Of a DNA stretch of 64,000 bases, positions 47,325 through 58,745 are shown one piece after another. The notes under the pieces are model-generated. The model was given only the letters and a program-made list of their open reading frames with translations. It made no database searches and had not been told where the DNA came from. Both the position numbers and the translations under genes were made by a program. Every line of letters begins with the position of its first letter. Positions within the stretch are counted from its first letter, which is position 1. Source of the DNA: Saturnia japonica (lineage: Eukaryota > Arthropoda > Insecta > Lepidoptera > Saturniidae); the NCBI GenBank assembly GCA_033032175.1, contig CM065304.1, positions 8,680,001 to 8,744,000 on the forward strand, read 5' to 3'.

Positions 47325-47660
47325 GTTCAAACCGGCGCCGCGTGGCACCGCGGCACGGAGGCATGAATCTTAAGGAAGGGAAAGGGGTTTTATAAGAGAG
47401 AAAAATAGTTATTCGTTCTTTCTGCGTACGGTAGTGGAGACATGGCATGATGATATACTGACTAGTTTGATAACCAATCTGCTCGTAACTGAGAAGACGT
47501 AGTATGGTTAAATGGACATAGGCCTTCCTCATAGCCCAAAGATCGTCACTGGATGCGATCTTCGGACCTTCGCATCCACCAATCACCCTGTTCTGGTTAT
47601 CGCTCCATCTTGTAGAGGGCGTCCCACACTTCGCTAACCTAAACGCGGTCTCCACTACGT
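47325..47660 (-). mobile_element. LINE C-terminal remnant
   Basis: The minus strand reads TPSTRWSDNQNRVIGGCEGP, then DDLWAMRKAYVH. This matches the LINE tail pattern RPxxRWxDD...AGxxWMRxAQDRxxWRxxGEAYV with a frameshift between the halves. The rest, to 47320, is open but not recognisable. Confidence 0.5.
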
Positions 47661-47679
47661 CACAACTCGTCTATCCCAT

Positions 47680-47790
47680 CGTCTCAACAAAACAAATATA
47701 AATATGAGCTCAATCGGTCAAGTCGTTCAGAAATGATAAAATCACTAACAGACGCACATAAGATTTATGTATATGTGTAAAGATTTATTT
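47680..47790 (-). mobile_element. Helitron-like 5' fragment
   Basis: gagctcaatcggtcaagtcg, ttcagaaatgataaaatcac and taacagacgcacataag are the reverse of the block at 57130-57245. The same elements occur there next to a family B copy. Confidence 0.4.
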
Positions 47791-48086
47791 AGATTAAGTA
47801 TTTAAAAAGCATGAAATTAAAATAGTCAGCAGTAGCAGAAGTACAGAGGTACGATCGATATATTCAACATTTTAGGAGAACAATGGCCGGTGATGTTTTA
47901 TCAACAAAGTACATTTTGGTGCACGCATTGTTTAAATCGTTACTTTTATTGGATCTCGTATTAATTGACATGCATGCACTTCTGAGGTTTATTGGATACT
48001 TTTATTTGGTTTCAAAAAGTACTTTGAGCCTCACTATTTTTTTTTTTTGAATAAAGTAATTATAATTAAGTAAGACAAGATATTCT

Positions 48087-48512
48087 TCCATACTAATATT
48101 ACAAATGCGAAAGGGTCTGTGTCTGTCTGTTTTGTACCTTATCACGAATAAACATAATAAATAATATAAATGTAATTTAGCATAGGGGTAGCCTGGACAT
48201 AGTATAAAAAACAGTCAGACACAGTCGTCGAAAAATATAGTAAATATAACAGTAGGTACAAATTTGCAATAGTTCAATTATTTAATATTCCATAATCCAA
48301 AAGGAGTTGTCATCAATACTTTTAAAAATAATAAAGAAGTATAGGTATTCAAACAATTAATTTTGTATTAATTCTCAACCGATTTCTCAACACGGGAATT
48401 ATAATGTTATTCCTCATTTGATAAAATATATTACAAGAATAATATGAGTGAAAATACGAGACGAAAATAATACCTGCGCTAAAACACGAGCAGAGCCGCG
48501 GGGCACCGCTAG
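48087..48512 (+). mobile_element. Helitron-like copy
   Basis: Starts TCCATACTAATATTACAAAT, then gcgaaagggtctgtgtctg, and ends agcagagccgcggggcaccg followed by CTAG|T at 48512. The 5' flank is T and not the expected A. No ORF. Confidence 0.6.
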
Positions 48513-48572
48513 TATGTTATAAATATAAAAATAAATAGTTTTATTTTAAACAATAATGATTCTTATTTATTA

Positions 48573-49005
48573 CTAGCGATGGCCCGCGGTTTCGCTCACA
48601 TTGACTACAGAATACCATCGATCGGACATGCGCGAAACTTTCTCCCCCGCTCCCGACCATTTTAAAGACAAAAACGCTTATGTGGGTGTGTGTTCCTTAG
48701 AAGATAGATATATACTCTCGCTATTTTTTTTATAGGTATTTTCAATGTCTACAAATATATAGAACCCTAATTTACCAAAAATAAAAGTAGCCTAAGTTCT
48801 CCTTATAACATCAGCTATCTGCCAGCGAAAGTCCCGGGTAAATCGGTCTAACCGTTTCGGAGATAGTCAGACATACGGACAGACAAAAATTTTAAAAATG
48901 TTTTTTTTTTGTTATAATTTAATATTGTACTTTCATGTGCATTTAGTAAAAAGCTGTTAATATTGACATTACAAACAGGCACATCAATTTTATTAATTGT
49001 ATAGA
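48573..49005 (-). mobile_element. Helitron-like family B copy with clean ends
   Basis: Plus strand opens A|CTAGcgatggcccgcggttt and ends attaattgtataGA|T. So the minus strand reads A|TCTATACAATTA...CTAG|T, both junctions as expected. The interior has attgactacagaatacc, attttaaagacaaaaacgc and accgtttcggagatagtc. About 430 bp; the segment with gattcaccatgacca is deleted. Confidence 0.65.
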
Positions 49006-49334
49006 TATCGCTTTAATTAGGAACTGCCATTGTATTTACTTTAACTTTTTCCTGGATGTTTTTATACCTAAAATAATACGTAACGGAGTTCACGGAAAAA
49101 AATACAATCAATTTATTATAGATAGATTAGAATACTAAGAATTGAGATTTTTGACAGTTAACCGTGTAAGTAGGTAATCATGGAGAACGCAACAAATACC
49201 ACGAAAGATATTTAAAAAATTCCATTGATTTTCGTCATCTTTTGTAAGGTTTTTAATAAAAAAGAAACATAAATTTACAACATACCTTCACCATATAAAA
49301 TCGCTTTTTTATCGTTTATATGTATATCATTATG

Positions 49335-50285
49335 GCCATAATCTCACCAGATGTTAAGTGACTATGTAACCCAAGATGGTGACACACTAAGCCTAATGGG
49401 GAAATCGGTTCTCAAGTAGGGTTGCCACCTATACTATATTATATAGTATTGTAGAAGAACTATTGCAAAGGGAGGATCCTCCGACCAGACGGGTGTTATG
49501 TCTGGCGGGAAGCTGCCCAACGGTTGTAGTCGGGTTCTTTTATATATATACTCAATTGAAGAGTTAATTTCTATAGCGCGATGTATGATGCGTCGTATGT
49601 GGCTCTATAGATGTCGCTATGTGTCGCGCTATGTAGATGTCGCTACAGTATCGTAGTATATTTTAGTCAATTGTACTATAAATTATATAAAAACAATATA
49701 GTACCAAAAATACTATATTTTCATCGCTAATTCAACTGTCACTCTTATTTTATATTCTTTTGTTAAATTAAACAGAAGATAAAATTATCATTGAAATTTG
49801 TTTTCATTTTGTCAGTTATATTTTGCATCACGTCTCACAGACCACAGAATCTTTTCGCCTGAGTTTTACATGTATTCAACAAAACTGGGCGGTATTTTTT
49901 TTCAAATTTGTTGAGGCATTTAAAAGTTTTTTGTAATAAAGAAAATCACATACATAAACCCTGTTAACATTCCACTGTATTTTGGGCAGTTGATTAAATA
50001 ACAATTAATTTGCAAAGTACTATATATTTTACATTTTTTTTTTAATTTACTACTTTTTTCCGAAAAAAAAGTGGCAACCCTATTACCCGGATTACCTGCC
50101 GGAACGCACCTGTGAGACCTTGGCGATAGATTGAGGGTGGTAGCTAGCCAGACGGGCATTATAATATACCCTACCACCATAACCATAACCATTGTTTCAT
50201 CACGATGTTTTCATTCAATGAAAGCTCAGGCTTCTTGCAGGGATTCGAACTCACGTCGTTCGACGCAGTGTCCGCACACTTGAAA
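49335..50285 (-). mobile_element. SINE-like repeat family C, split by an insertion
   Basis: Outer parts 49335-49416 and 50083-50285 form a ~285-bp repeat. The minus strand begins near a B-box-like word (GAGTTCGAATCCC at 50242-50254) and ends in the tail gtcacttaacatctggtgag. An A box is not clear. Size and B box suit a tRNA-derived SINE; the tail is shared with family C fragments at 26150 and 34700. Confidence 0.5.
49417..50082. mobile_element. 666-bp element with TAGGGTTGCCAC inverted ends
   Basis: TAGGGTTGCCAC at 49417 and its exact inverse GTGGCAACCCTA ending at 50082 bracket the insertion inside the family C SINE. Similar tactatat-rich words lie just inside both ends. There is no transposase ORF. 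Whether the flanking TA is target duplication or part of the repeat is undecided; the superfamily is unknown. Confidence 0.65.
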
Positions 50286-50687
50286 TAACTTATATTCCAG
50301 CGCGTAATGTCAAGAACATCATAACGAGTATTATTGAATAATATTTACTTATTTTGTAGTTTAATCTTTAGGTACATGACATTTTTCCCCCCTTTTGTGA
50401 TAGACATCTATTATCACGGACACTGATCACTAATATGACATGATATTTTTTGTGTGTCTGTTTGTGTAGCCAGATTTAAGTTAAAACAGCTAGTAAGATT
50501 TAGAAGAAATTTTGTACTCGGAAAGTACATATATCATTTAACAATTGATAGTCTATAAAAATTATCAATAATAATTTTAGAAATTGTAAAATATATGTAA
50601 AACTAAAAATCAGAGACAAAAGTTATTACTGCGTAATAAACGGGTGCATCGTCGAGAGTACAGACAGCTACTGAATATAGTTATCTA
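50286..50687. other. No gene recognised
   Basis: AT-rich noncoding sequence. Confidence 0.35.
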
Positions 50688-51000
50688 TCTATACATATAA
50701 AATATTTGTCCTGTATAACTGACTGACGGATCAATGCACAGCCTAAACTGCTGATCGTAAAAACCTGAAACTTGGAGGGTGTGTTGTTTGTATGATGTAT
50801 GCATCCTATACGAAAGGATTTTCCGAAATTCTACCCCTAAGGGGGTGAAAAAGGGGGGCTAAGTTTGTATGGGACAACGTGATTCCTTGGTCCAATCTAC
50901 ATCAAATTTTGCATAAACCTTTTTTAAAAGAATTGATGTAAGACGCATTTCTTATTTTGTTGAAATTCATCCCTTAGCGGGTTTAAAAAGCGTAAAAAGT
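50688..51000 (+). mobile_element. Helitron-like 5' part
   Basis: Starts A|TCTATACATATAAAATATTT, then aactgactgacggatcaatg, cacagcctaaactgctg and acccctaagggggtgaaaaa, a series typical of a lepidopteran Helitron-like family. No 3' end with CTAG is visible. Confidence 0.5.
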
Positions 51001-51384
51001 TATTTTGGCGATGATTTGCTTCGAAGTTGATATCAATACTCCTTAGTGCTTGTGATTTAATTAACATTTTATTTTGACGCATGTTTGAAAACAATCTGAT
51101 TTTATTCAAAAGAGGTTGACCTCACTTAATCTTTAATAAAATAGTACAAATAAATTAATGGCAATTCTACTACAATAATATTTCTCACATTGTAAAAATG
51201 AATGATCTGATAGTTTCATCTATACGGATATAACTTTTTTCAAAATTTTGTGTTACATCATTATTTAATATAAAATGTGATCGCGAATATGAAATTTAAA
51301 AATAACTGTCACTTTGTCTGTATATCCGGAAATAAGTCATAAATGGCTTGACCGATTTTTATAAAACACGTAACTCTGTAATGT
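51001..51384. other. No gene recognised; Helitron-like words only
   Basis: Contains aagtcataaatggcttgacc (51332), a word common in Helitron 5' interiors, in otherwise unassigned AT-rich DNA. Confidence 0.3.
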
Positions 51385-51960
51385 ATTGATAATATTTATT
51401 GAAATAAAGTGAAAGTATACCAAATTAATCTAAATTATTTTATATTTACATAATTTTCAATAAAATCAATAAATGGAAATATGTTTTTTTTAAAGTGAAA
51501 ACTTCTCTATGAAGGGAATAAATTCATGTAAGTCGTCATCGACATGGTCACGTGACGTGTAACGATAAACGGAGTCTTTGTAGCAATATAACCTAAAAAA
51601 TTAAGAACATCATTACTATTTTTTTAAAACCTACAATTACTAAGCAATGCGTATTTTATAGTAATTTAGGAGTTATTTTACTAACGTGATAAAACAAATT
51701 TGTTGTGTGAAACAGTTTTGATTTACAAGTTTTAATTTAAGATCAAACAATCAATTTGGATATCCAAAGATAACAACTTTTTGTTTATAGTTTTAAGTTT
51801 TCACTTCTGTCGGTTGTCGTCATGACTCCTTTTTCTTTTCCAACAGTATTCATAGATAGCACTGTACGATTTGGTTTAAATTATAACATAATTGGTTGGA
51901 TATTTATTGTCAAACTTAAGTATATTTTCTGAAAGCACGTATATTAATAATTTAAGGCTG
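51385..51960. repeat. Dispersed repeat family G, copy 2
   Basis: attgaaataaagtgaaagta, caaattaatctaaattattt, attgtcaaacttaagtatat and ttttctgaaagcacg match the copy at 45605-45935 in order; the middle is longer here. Confidence 0.4.
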
Positions 51961-52214
51961 GGCTTTTATTAATATTTTTAAATATTAAGGATATTTTTAA
52001 ATATTTAAATTAATAACAGAATCTATTTTATCTATATTTCTACGATACATGTCGCTGTTTGGTATTTTTGGCTACCAAGATTTATATTAAATTATACTAA
52101 CCAGACTTACTATAATCTGTATAGTATAAATCGTAGGTATACTGGAAAATAATGATTTATTAAAATAAAGTTATTAAACAAACTTAGCGTTTCGTAAAGG
52201 TTTGCAAAACTCAA

Positions 52215-52460
52215 CATTTTTGTATGCCTTTATGCATATATATTCCCCGAAGGGTTAGGCAGAGGTGTACTAATGTATACCCAAAGTTCACCGCGTATAT
52301 TTTTGGTCCCATGTAAGTAATAGGGGGTGAGCTTATTGCAATTAATCAGGCACAAAGCCTATTTCAGAGCTGCTACTGAGAATTTTATAGAAAAACCCAA
52401 TAACACTTTGCTCAACCTGAGAATCAGGCCCAGGACCTCGAGCATAGCCGTCAGTCTTCA
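52215..52460 (-). mobile_element. tRNA-derived SINE, longer copy
   Basis: The minus strand shows ctatgctcgaggtcctgggc, gagcaaagtgttattgggt, tttctataaaattctcagta, aagctcaccccctattact, ggtgaactttgggtatacat and ctgcctaacccttcgggg. It is the same family as 10625-10795, here with body and tail but with the A box missing and the B box mutated. Confidence 0.7.
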
Positions 52461-52624
52461 TGTATTTTAGATAATATCGGTATGGTTGTTAAACTGTTAT
52501 ATGGATTGACATTTAAAATTATATTAGTTGGGTATTATTAAAGTTTAAACGGGTCAAATACCGTATGGTTAGATTGAGGCGGGGTGAGGATTTTATTAAT
52601 AGTTGCTGTTTTTCATACACGAAA

Positions 52625-52660
52625 TATACTACGTGGACGAAGTCACGGGGTCACAGCTAG
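52625..52660 (+). mobile_element. Helitron-like 3' end scrap
   Basis: tacgtggacgaagtcacggg, gtcacagCTAG|T: a minimal 3' terminus of the 'ctgtgcccgcg' type. Confidence 0.4.
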
Positions 52661-53037
52661 TTATATATATTATTTGTCAAAGGTATTTTTTCCTGGCAAC
52701 GTCAATATTATTTCCGTTAATTTTTCATCAACATTAATCATTCAAACAACATGTTACAGTTTATATTCCCCGCTATTGACGAAACAAATTTAATAGATAT
52801 CGTTAAAGAAATGATTCGATGTTTTTTCATTAGGAATGCCATTTGTTAATTCCACAGATTTCTAGTTGATTCTAATGAAATTATATTCAAGGCGTCATCT
52901 ATTGAAAAACTGTTTAACTAAAATGACAGCTGTTAGATTGTTTACATTCTTTAATGTGCGAAATATTTGCATGGGTCAGCTAATATTATATAATTAGTAT
53001 TCCATGACTTGTCATTTCCAAGTTTATAACATAATAA
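52661..53037. other. No gene recognised
   Basis: AT-rich noncoding sequence up to the mariner target site. Confidence 0.35.
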
Positions 53038-53039
53038 TA

Positions 53040-54293
53040 GGTCTTTACCTATGAAATTGCCGTCCTGCAGTACTGGCCATTTCAAATCAAAATAATTTTT
53101 GTTTGGCTAAGAATTCTAATTTCAAATTAATTTTATTTTAAAAACATGGAATTCTTTTTCCAAAAGTAGTCATTTGTTTATTGATTAGTGTTAAATTTTC
53201 ATCGCATTTCAATCTTTTTTGTCATCATAGATACGTTAAAAATTCGAGTAATTATGGAATATGAGTACCGTCGTGGCAGCAACGCGGCACAAGCGGCACG
53301 CAACATCAACGACGTTTACGGAGCTAACACTACAAACCAACGCATCACCTGTTATTGGTTTGCTCGCTTCCGTTCTGGGAATTTCGACATGAAAAATGAA
53401 CCTCGCGGTCGTCCGAAGACTTTGGCCGACAATGACGAATTAAAGGCGATTGTGGAAGTTGATGATACACAATCTACGGCTGAATTAGCAGCAGCTTTCG
53501 ACGTTAGCGTCAAAACAATATTGGTACATTTGCGTCAAATTGGCAAGGTAAAAAAGCTTGACAAATGGGTGCCCCACGAACTCAATGATCGCCAGCGCGA
53601 AGTACGCGTCGAGACGTGCCTTGCACTGCTCAACAGACACAAATGAAGGAATTTTGAAACGCATTGTTACCTGCGATGAAAAATGGATTATGTTTGATAA
53701 CCGCAAGTGCTCAGCAAGTTGGTTGGATCCTGGTTCAGCACCTAAACAATGCCCTAAACGAAAACTTACCCCTAGAAAAGTGATGGTCACTGTTTGGTGG
53801 TCTAGCGCCGGTGTGATTCATCACAGCTTCTTACCAAACGGGGTGAGCATTATTGCAGAAGTGTACTGTGAAGAACTGAACACAGTGATGGAGAAGCTGG
53901 CACATCTCCAACCAGCATTGGTGAATCGCTCGTCTCCGCTGCTCCTGCACGACAACGCGCGACCTCATACTGCATAGCAGACGGTCTCCAAGTTGCAAGA
54001 ACTGGGGTTGGAAGTTCTCTGTCATCTGACCTACTCACCAGACCTTGCGCCTACAGACTACTACTTTTTCCAGAATTTGGATAACTCCTTGGCGGGAAAA
54101 AAATTCAATATCCGAGAGGCAGTACAAAATGCCTTTGAAGAATTTGTTTAAGAAGGGCATCAATAAACTGCCACTGCGCTGGCAAAGATGCATTGATTAC
54201 ATGGGTGATTACTTCGATTAAGACATAAAAAATACATGAAAAAAAATCGTTTAAATTTTTTCATACAAAACGGTGATTTCATAGGTAAAAACC
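53040..54293 (+). mobile_element. Mariner element, nearly full length
   Basis: The inverted ends GGTCTTTACCTATGAAATTG (left) and GGTTTTTACCTATGAAATCA (right, reversed) match well and are flanked by TA (53038-53039 and 54294-54295). 1254 bp, normal for mariner. The ends differ from those of the element at 6519-7825, so this is a second lineage. Its transposase is broken. Confidence 0.85.
53248..54220 (+). pseudogene. Mariner transposase, DD34D type, inactivated
   Basis: Transposase for the flanking inverted repeats. From about 53251: a helix-turn-helix domain (GSNAAQAARNINDVYG), a second DNA-binding part (STAELAAAFDVSVKTILVHL) and the linker WVPHEL. A one-frame shift follows near 53640 (LLNRHK / NEGILKRI). 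The catalytic Asp residues are in TCDEKWIMFDN, HDNARPHTA and SPDLAPTDYYFF. All three are preserved. An in-frame TAG follows HTA at 53976, and TAA/TGA codons occur near the C-terminus (54150 on). Family length is about 345 residues; this relic covers it, but one frameshift and several stops make it inactive. Confidence 0.8.
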
Positions 54294-54594
54294 TAATAAT
54301 ACAAAGGAAATATAACGAAAAGTACTTCTCGAGCTACATTTAAGTATTAATAGAATTCTGTGTCTGTTAGACAGTGAGAAGGATCCTCAACCCATAAATC
54401 ATTTCACAATGAGATTTAATCTTAGAATTGTCAATACAAAACAAGAATTTTTCTATTGTATTGAAGTCCATGACCGGTAGGTCAACCATCATTGTAAAAG
54501 GATAAATCAGTGGTGTAATTTATTGCATGTTCTGAACCCCGGCGTGTACGAATGATTTTTTTTGGAATTTGCATACATTTACTTATTTTATATT
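54294..54594. other. No gene recognised
   Basis: Noncoding spacer after the mariner. Confidence 0.35.
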
Positions 54595-55240
54595 GGTAGC
54601 ACTATTGGTTGACGGTGAAGGAAAACATCAAACATAAAATTTTCCCATAGTACCAATGAAGTGAAAAATAATAGATAATATTATTAATGAATATAATAAA
54701 GCAGAAGAGTTTTTTCATTAGGCTACACCTCTCAACTAGCCTTAAATTTTGTTAAGTAAGTCGGAAGTGAAAGCGTTCCCTAACTGCTTTATTCGCGTGC
54801 GCTGTCGTAATGGATAGTGATACGTAAATACAATATTTTACAAAAATATTGGTTCTTAGTATATCTAAAAAAAGTTTGTGATACCATATGCCTGTCTCTT
54901 ATACATGAACCATAATAAGGTTTGTTGTGACAAAAATAAGTTAAAAATTCAAAAGTGATTTATGAGCATTATTTTTAGGTATGGCATATTCAATCTTATG
55001 GTTTAAAGTTACTTCATCATCTAAACTGTTATATGAAGATAAACTTTACCATTTACAGCATGGTATTTGGTCGCATAATTTGAGAGATAATGGAAAATCA
55101 ATATAATTCAACACTCGACGTGCAATGTGACGCATAACCCTGGCTGCCCGATAAAAATATTGTATATACTGAAGTATTAAGCCAGTGCTTTCGCTCAGGA
55201 AGAAGTCTCATTGCCCAGTAGTGGAATATCTACAGAATGA
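54595..55240 (+). repeat. Dispersed 'gtgaaggaaa...cagtagtgg' repeat, split
   Basis: ggttgacggtgaaggaaaac (54609) and, after about 550 unrelated bases, aagccagtgctttcgctcag and gcccagtagtggaatatc (55160-55240) are the two ends of the repeat also seen at 1055-1245. The interior looks replaced or inserted. Confidence 0.4.
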
Positions 55241-55972
55241 TTTAGAGAATCAGTCGATTTTTTTACTCGTTTATTCTTCTGTTGTTTCTTGTGCGTAACA
55301 ATTTTTTCAATTAAACATCTTCAAACTTGATAAATATACGTCAGATATACGGAACAAATGAGAAATATGTCATATAATATTTTGGATAACAATTTTACGT
55401 GACGAACAGACTTAAGTCAAATAGTAATCGACTTGTAATTATACCTCCGTGAAAAGACAAAGTGTGGACAGTTGTTACTTTGTTTACATTCCCAGTAAGC
55501 CTCAAGTTAATTGTAAAATTCTAATCCACGTCTGTCGATTTTGTCGAACAGTGATACTGTGAAACCATCACCCGGCCAGTATTTTCGCTCTTTATGACAT
55601 CGGGTTTCATTTCTCTTGCTGGTCGCCGTTGTGTTTGGATTTCTCTATACAGTGCCGTCAATATCGGTAGCTACGTGATAATTTAATATGACAACTAATT
55701 TTTCGTAAAGTAAATTTCTAATAAACCATAATACTGTTTATCTCTACACATTCTTTGTATATACTACGTAGCATACACGTCTAATTACCTATACCGTATT
55801 TACTATATACCTACTATAAATGATTTATGAATATTTTCTCAGAGTTGGACAACCGAAACAGATAAGATAACATGACATATTACCGAATTTTCCTTATTTG
55901 TTCTCAACTATAATGACGTTACTTGCAATTGCAACGATTAAGGTATTAACAATTGAATTTTATAATATCCTA
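55241..55972. other. No gene recognised
   Basis: AT-rich noncoding sequence; a GC-richer stretch at 55560-55650 has no open frame of interest. Confidence 0.4.
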
Positions 55973-56272
55973 GCGCTTTTCACGTAGCTTTGCTCGCGTC
56001 ATAGTTGAGTTACGTCCTATCTTTTTTTACTTTGTAATTGAATTCTTAATTAAGTACCAATTTTCATAAATCTATTTTCAAAAATGACGGATTTATCATA
56101 CAAACATTCATCCCCCTTTTCACCAACTTGGGGTTGAATTACCAAAAATTCTCGACTACAGTACAAAAGGAACCCGCATGCAAATTTTTACAGTTCTATC
56201 CTCAGAAGTTTGAGATATACGTTGACATGTCAGTGCATCAGTTTTATCCTTTTAAAATATATAGATAAATAG
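55973..56272 (-). mobile_element. Helitron-like copy
   Basis: The minus strand starts A|TCTATATATTTTAAAAGGAT, then ctgatgcactgacatgtcaa, aatttgcatgcgggttcctt and ttttgtactgtagtcgag, and ends gctacgtgaaaagcgCTAG. The base after CTAG is G and not T. Same family as 15305 and 50688. Confidence 0.55.
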
Positions 56273-56794
56273 ATTTATTTTATATTTCCGTATTGTCAAG
56301 CTATAAATAAGGTAACTGTAAAAGTTGTCAATTGGACAAGAAGTGTTTTTCGTTTTAATATTACTGTCGCGTTGGTTATAAAATAGGTTTTTACACCTAT
56401 GGTTAAAAATATACCTAAACTTTATTGATGGCTGAAGAAGACGTGAAATAAATGAAGCGCTTAGTGTATTTTTTATGAACAGCGATGAGCACCGTAAGAT
56501 GAGAGGCTCCAGCGACGGTAGTTACTGTCATCGACCTGAAAATACCACGGTAAAAACTACTAGGTAATTTTAAATACATTGGCTAATAACGTGTAGTGAA
56601 GCGTTGAAACGAGTCACAATAACCGATTGCGCGACCCGCAAAAATTATTTACCAAGCTCCAAATTACATATAAATATATATTTGAATTTCCTTATTTTTC
56701 AGCAACAACCTTGTACTATAAATAAATTTATATAAACATGTAAAAATTATTAATTTTTTAAATTAAATTTTGGCTTTTTGCCTATGTAGGCATC
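56273..56794. other. No gene recognised
   Basis: AT-rich noncoding sequence. Confidence 0.4.
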
Positions 56795-57128
56795 GTTATA
56801 TTATATGGAGTAACTTAGGTTACTCTTATTTTACAAAAAATTATTAGAGTTCCGCACAAATAAAAAAAACTGGTCGTGGTGAATCGATTCGGGTGCATAA
56901 AGGGCTTACGCTGAGTAATCCATAAGAGATATATCAAATTAATGTACTACATAACTGTAGATATTAAAAAGCCCTACAAAAAAATTTGCGAGAGCAGTCT
57001 ACCTTCAAAGGATCAAACAAACCTTTTTTTATTTAAAATAACGGGGAGCGGAGGTAGCACGATTCGTGCGTGTACCTGATCGACGGTATTCTGTAGTGCA
57101 CGCGAGCACAGCTGCCGGCACAGCTTGT
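56795..57128 (+). mobile_element. Helitron-like family B, plus-strand copy
   Basis: taacttaggttactcttatt, ggtcgtggtgaatcgattcg, gggcttacgctgagtaatcc, tattctgtagtgcacgcg and the 3' end gccggcacagctt, with CTAG changed to CTTG. The start is truncated. Confidence 0.55.
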
Positions 57129-57129
57129 A

Positions 57130-57245
57130 TGTATAAAAAAGTCTTTTGTGCGTCTGTTAGTGATTCTATAACTTCTGAATGACTTGACCGATTGAGCTTA
57201 TTTTCACATAGTATATTTGTTTTATCAAGACGATGGTTCATATCA
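57130..57245 (+). mobile_element. Helitron-like 5' fragment
   Basis: aaaagtcttttgtgcgtctg, ttagtgattctataacttct and gaatgacttgaccgattgag match the inverted piece at 47680-47790. It lies directly after the family B 3' end. Confidence 0.4.
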
Positions 57246-58635
57246 TGTTAGGATTCGATAGGTGATACTGTCGTCGATCCGTTAACCACCAGAAAAGGCA
57301 GAAAAACATCTGCCGGCCTAGCAAGTAAAATTATTTAAAAAAAAAATTATTTGAGGTCGATTTATAGACAAACATTCAAGCAAACTTACTTTCACATAAT
57401 ATTTTTAATTGACCACACAAAATTTTTGTCTGAGAAAAAAAATATAAGGCACATAAATTTAATACTTAACCGAAAATAAATAAGTAGGTATTCTCACTTC
57501 CTTCGAATAGCCTAACATATCATACTGTTTTTTTTAAATAATCCAAACTGAATGGTTTTTAATAAATATGCAATGTTAAATCTTTCTTTGTGACCTTCTT
57601 CATGTTCTTGGTTCAATAAAATAAAAAAGATATAATGTATATTTAGACTTTTTATGCATAACCGACAGTAGTATCGAAGTTCAGGCACAAACAATTATTT
57701 GCGGTGAAACCGTGATGTAATTTAATAGTTATTACGAACATATTCATAGGATCATAATAAAATAACATATAGAAGTTGTAATAATAGAAACCCTGATAAG
57801 AACGACGTTGACCAGTGAAATCATCAAGGCACTCTTGCAAGCTCATTAAACAGTTTATTCTATATCATTAAAAATTTGCAAAATTGTGACTTATGTATTT
57901 GGCTTTAAAGTTGTTATTTGATTGTTATTAACTGCAATTTGATAGTTAAATGCTGTTTCAGTTCAGATGCTTTGCCAACTGCAAAAACAATCTGGATTTT
58001 TAAATATTACTAACCCACATACATAATATGTTTTATATTTTTATTATAGATAAATATACTTACAGACGTAAAATGCAAATTGTTTAAATTAATACAAAAA
58101 ATACTTGCCTTTGTTTTTTTAAACTCTTTTACTTTCTCTACATTTTTTTTTTTTACATTTCGTGTGTGGAACCTTAGATATAACTAGAAGCATTATATTA
58201 TTATTATATTAGTAGCGCTTATATTTTAGAATAACTTTTCTTTTGTATAGATTCTTGATACATGTATGCAATGACGAAAAAGTTAGAACATTTCCGTGGT
58301 GTAGTAATTCGTATTCGATTCACATGATGTCATGCATATGCAATATTGTCATGCATTATTTTTGAAATATAGACCACCCACAAAATAATCGACCCTTATA
58401 GTAAATTGTTCTTACTTTGTTGTCTTAAAGACAGGAAACTTTACAGCTCAAAAGTACATAATTTATTACATTCATAAATGAAGAGGGCTTATTAATTTAT
58501 CTCGATAATTCTGCAATAATGTTATAAAAAGGTAAATTTTGTGAATATATTTCTAGGAGGTGAACTCTGAAAGTAGGTACTGATTTGACTCCAAAAACTC
58601 TTTTTTTTATAGTAGCTCGGCACATTGTCACCATT
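57246..58635. other. No gene recognised
   Basis: AT-rich noncoding sequence; minus-strand ORFs at 57512-57846 have no coding character. Confidence 0.4.
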
Positions 58636-58639
58636 ATCG

Positions 58640-58745
58640 CTGATGGCACCTAAGCACACTACAATCACAACATAACAGCGACCACCGACAGATCGGCAAT
58701 CCATCGGCAGTCGCTGCTGTCATGCCAGCCTGCATAAATATCTCT
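58640..58745 (-). repeat. Dispersed repeat family F, copy 2
   Basis: gcgaccaccgacagatcggc, aatccatcggcagtcgctgc and tgtcatgccagcctgcat pair with 5335-5430. A minus-strand frame (58704-58522) reads CRSVGGRCYVVIVVCLGAIS, then DNGDNVPSYYKKK, suggesting a decayed coding repeat whose family I cannot name. Confidence 0.45.

Noticed and set aside
47317..47655. 112-codon minus-strand ORF as a host gene
   Set aside because: The N-terminal part matches a LINE C-terminal tail with a frameshift; the remainder is unrecognisable.
57029..57241. 70-codon minus-strand ORF
   Set aside because: Antisense to a family B Helitron-like copy; open by chance.
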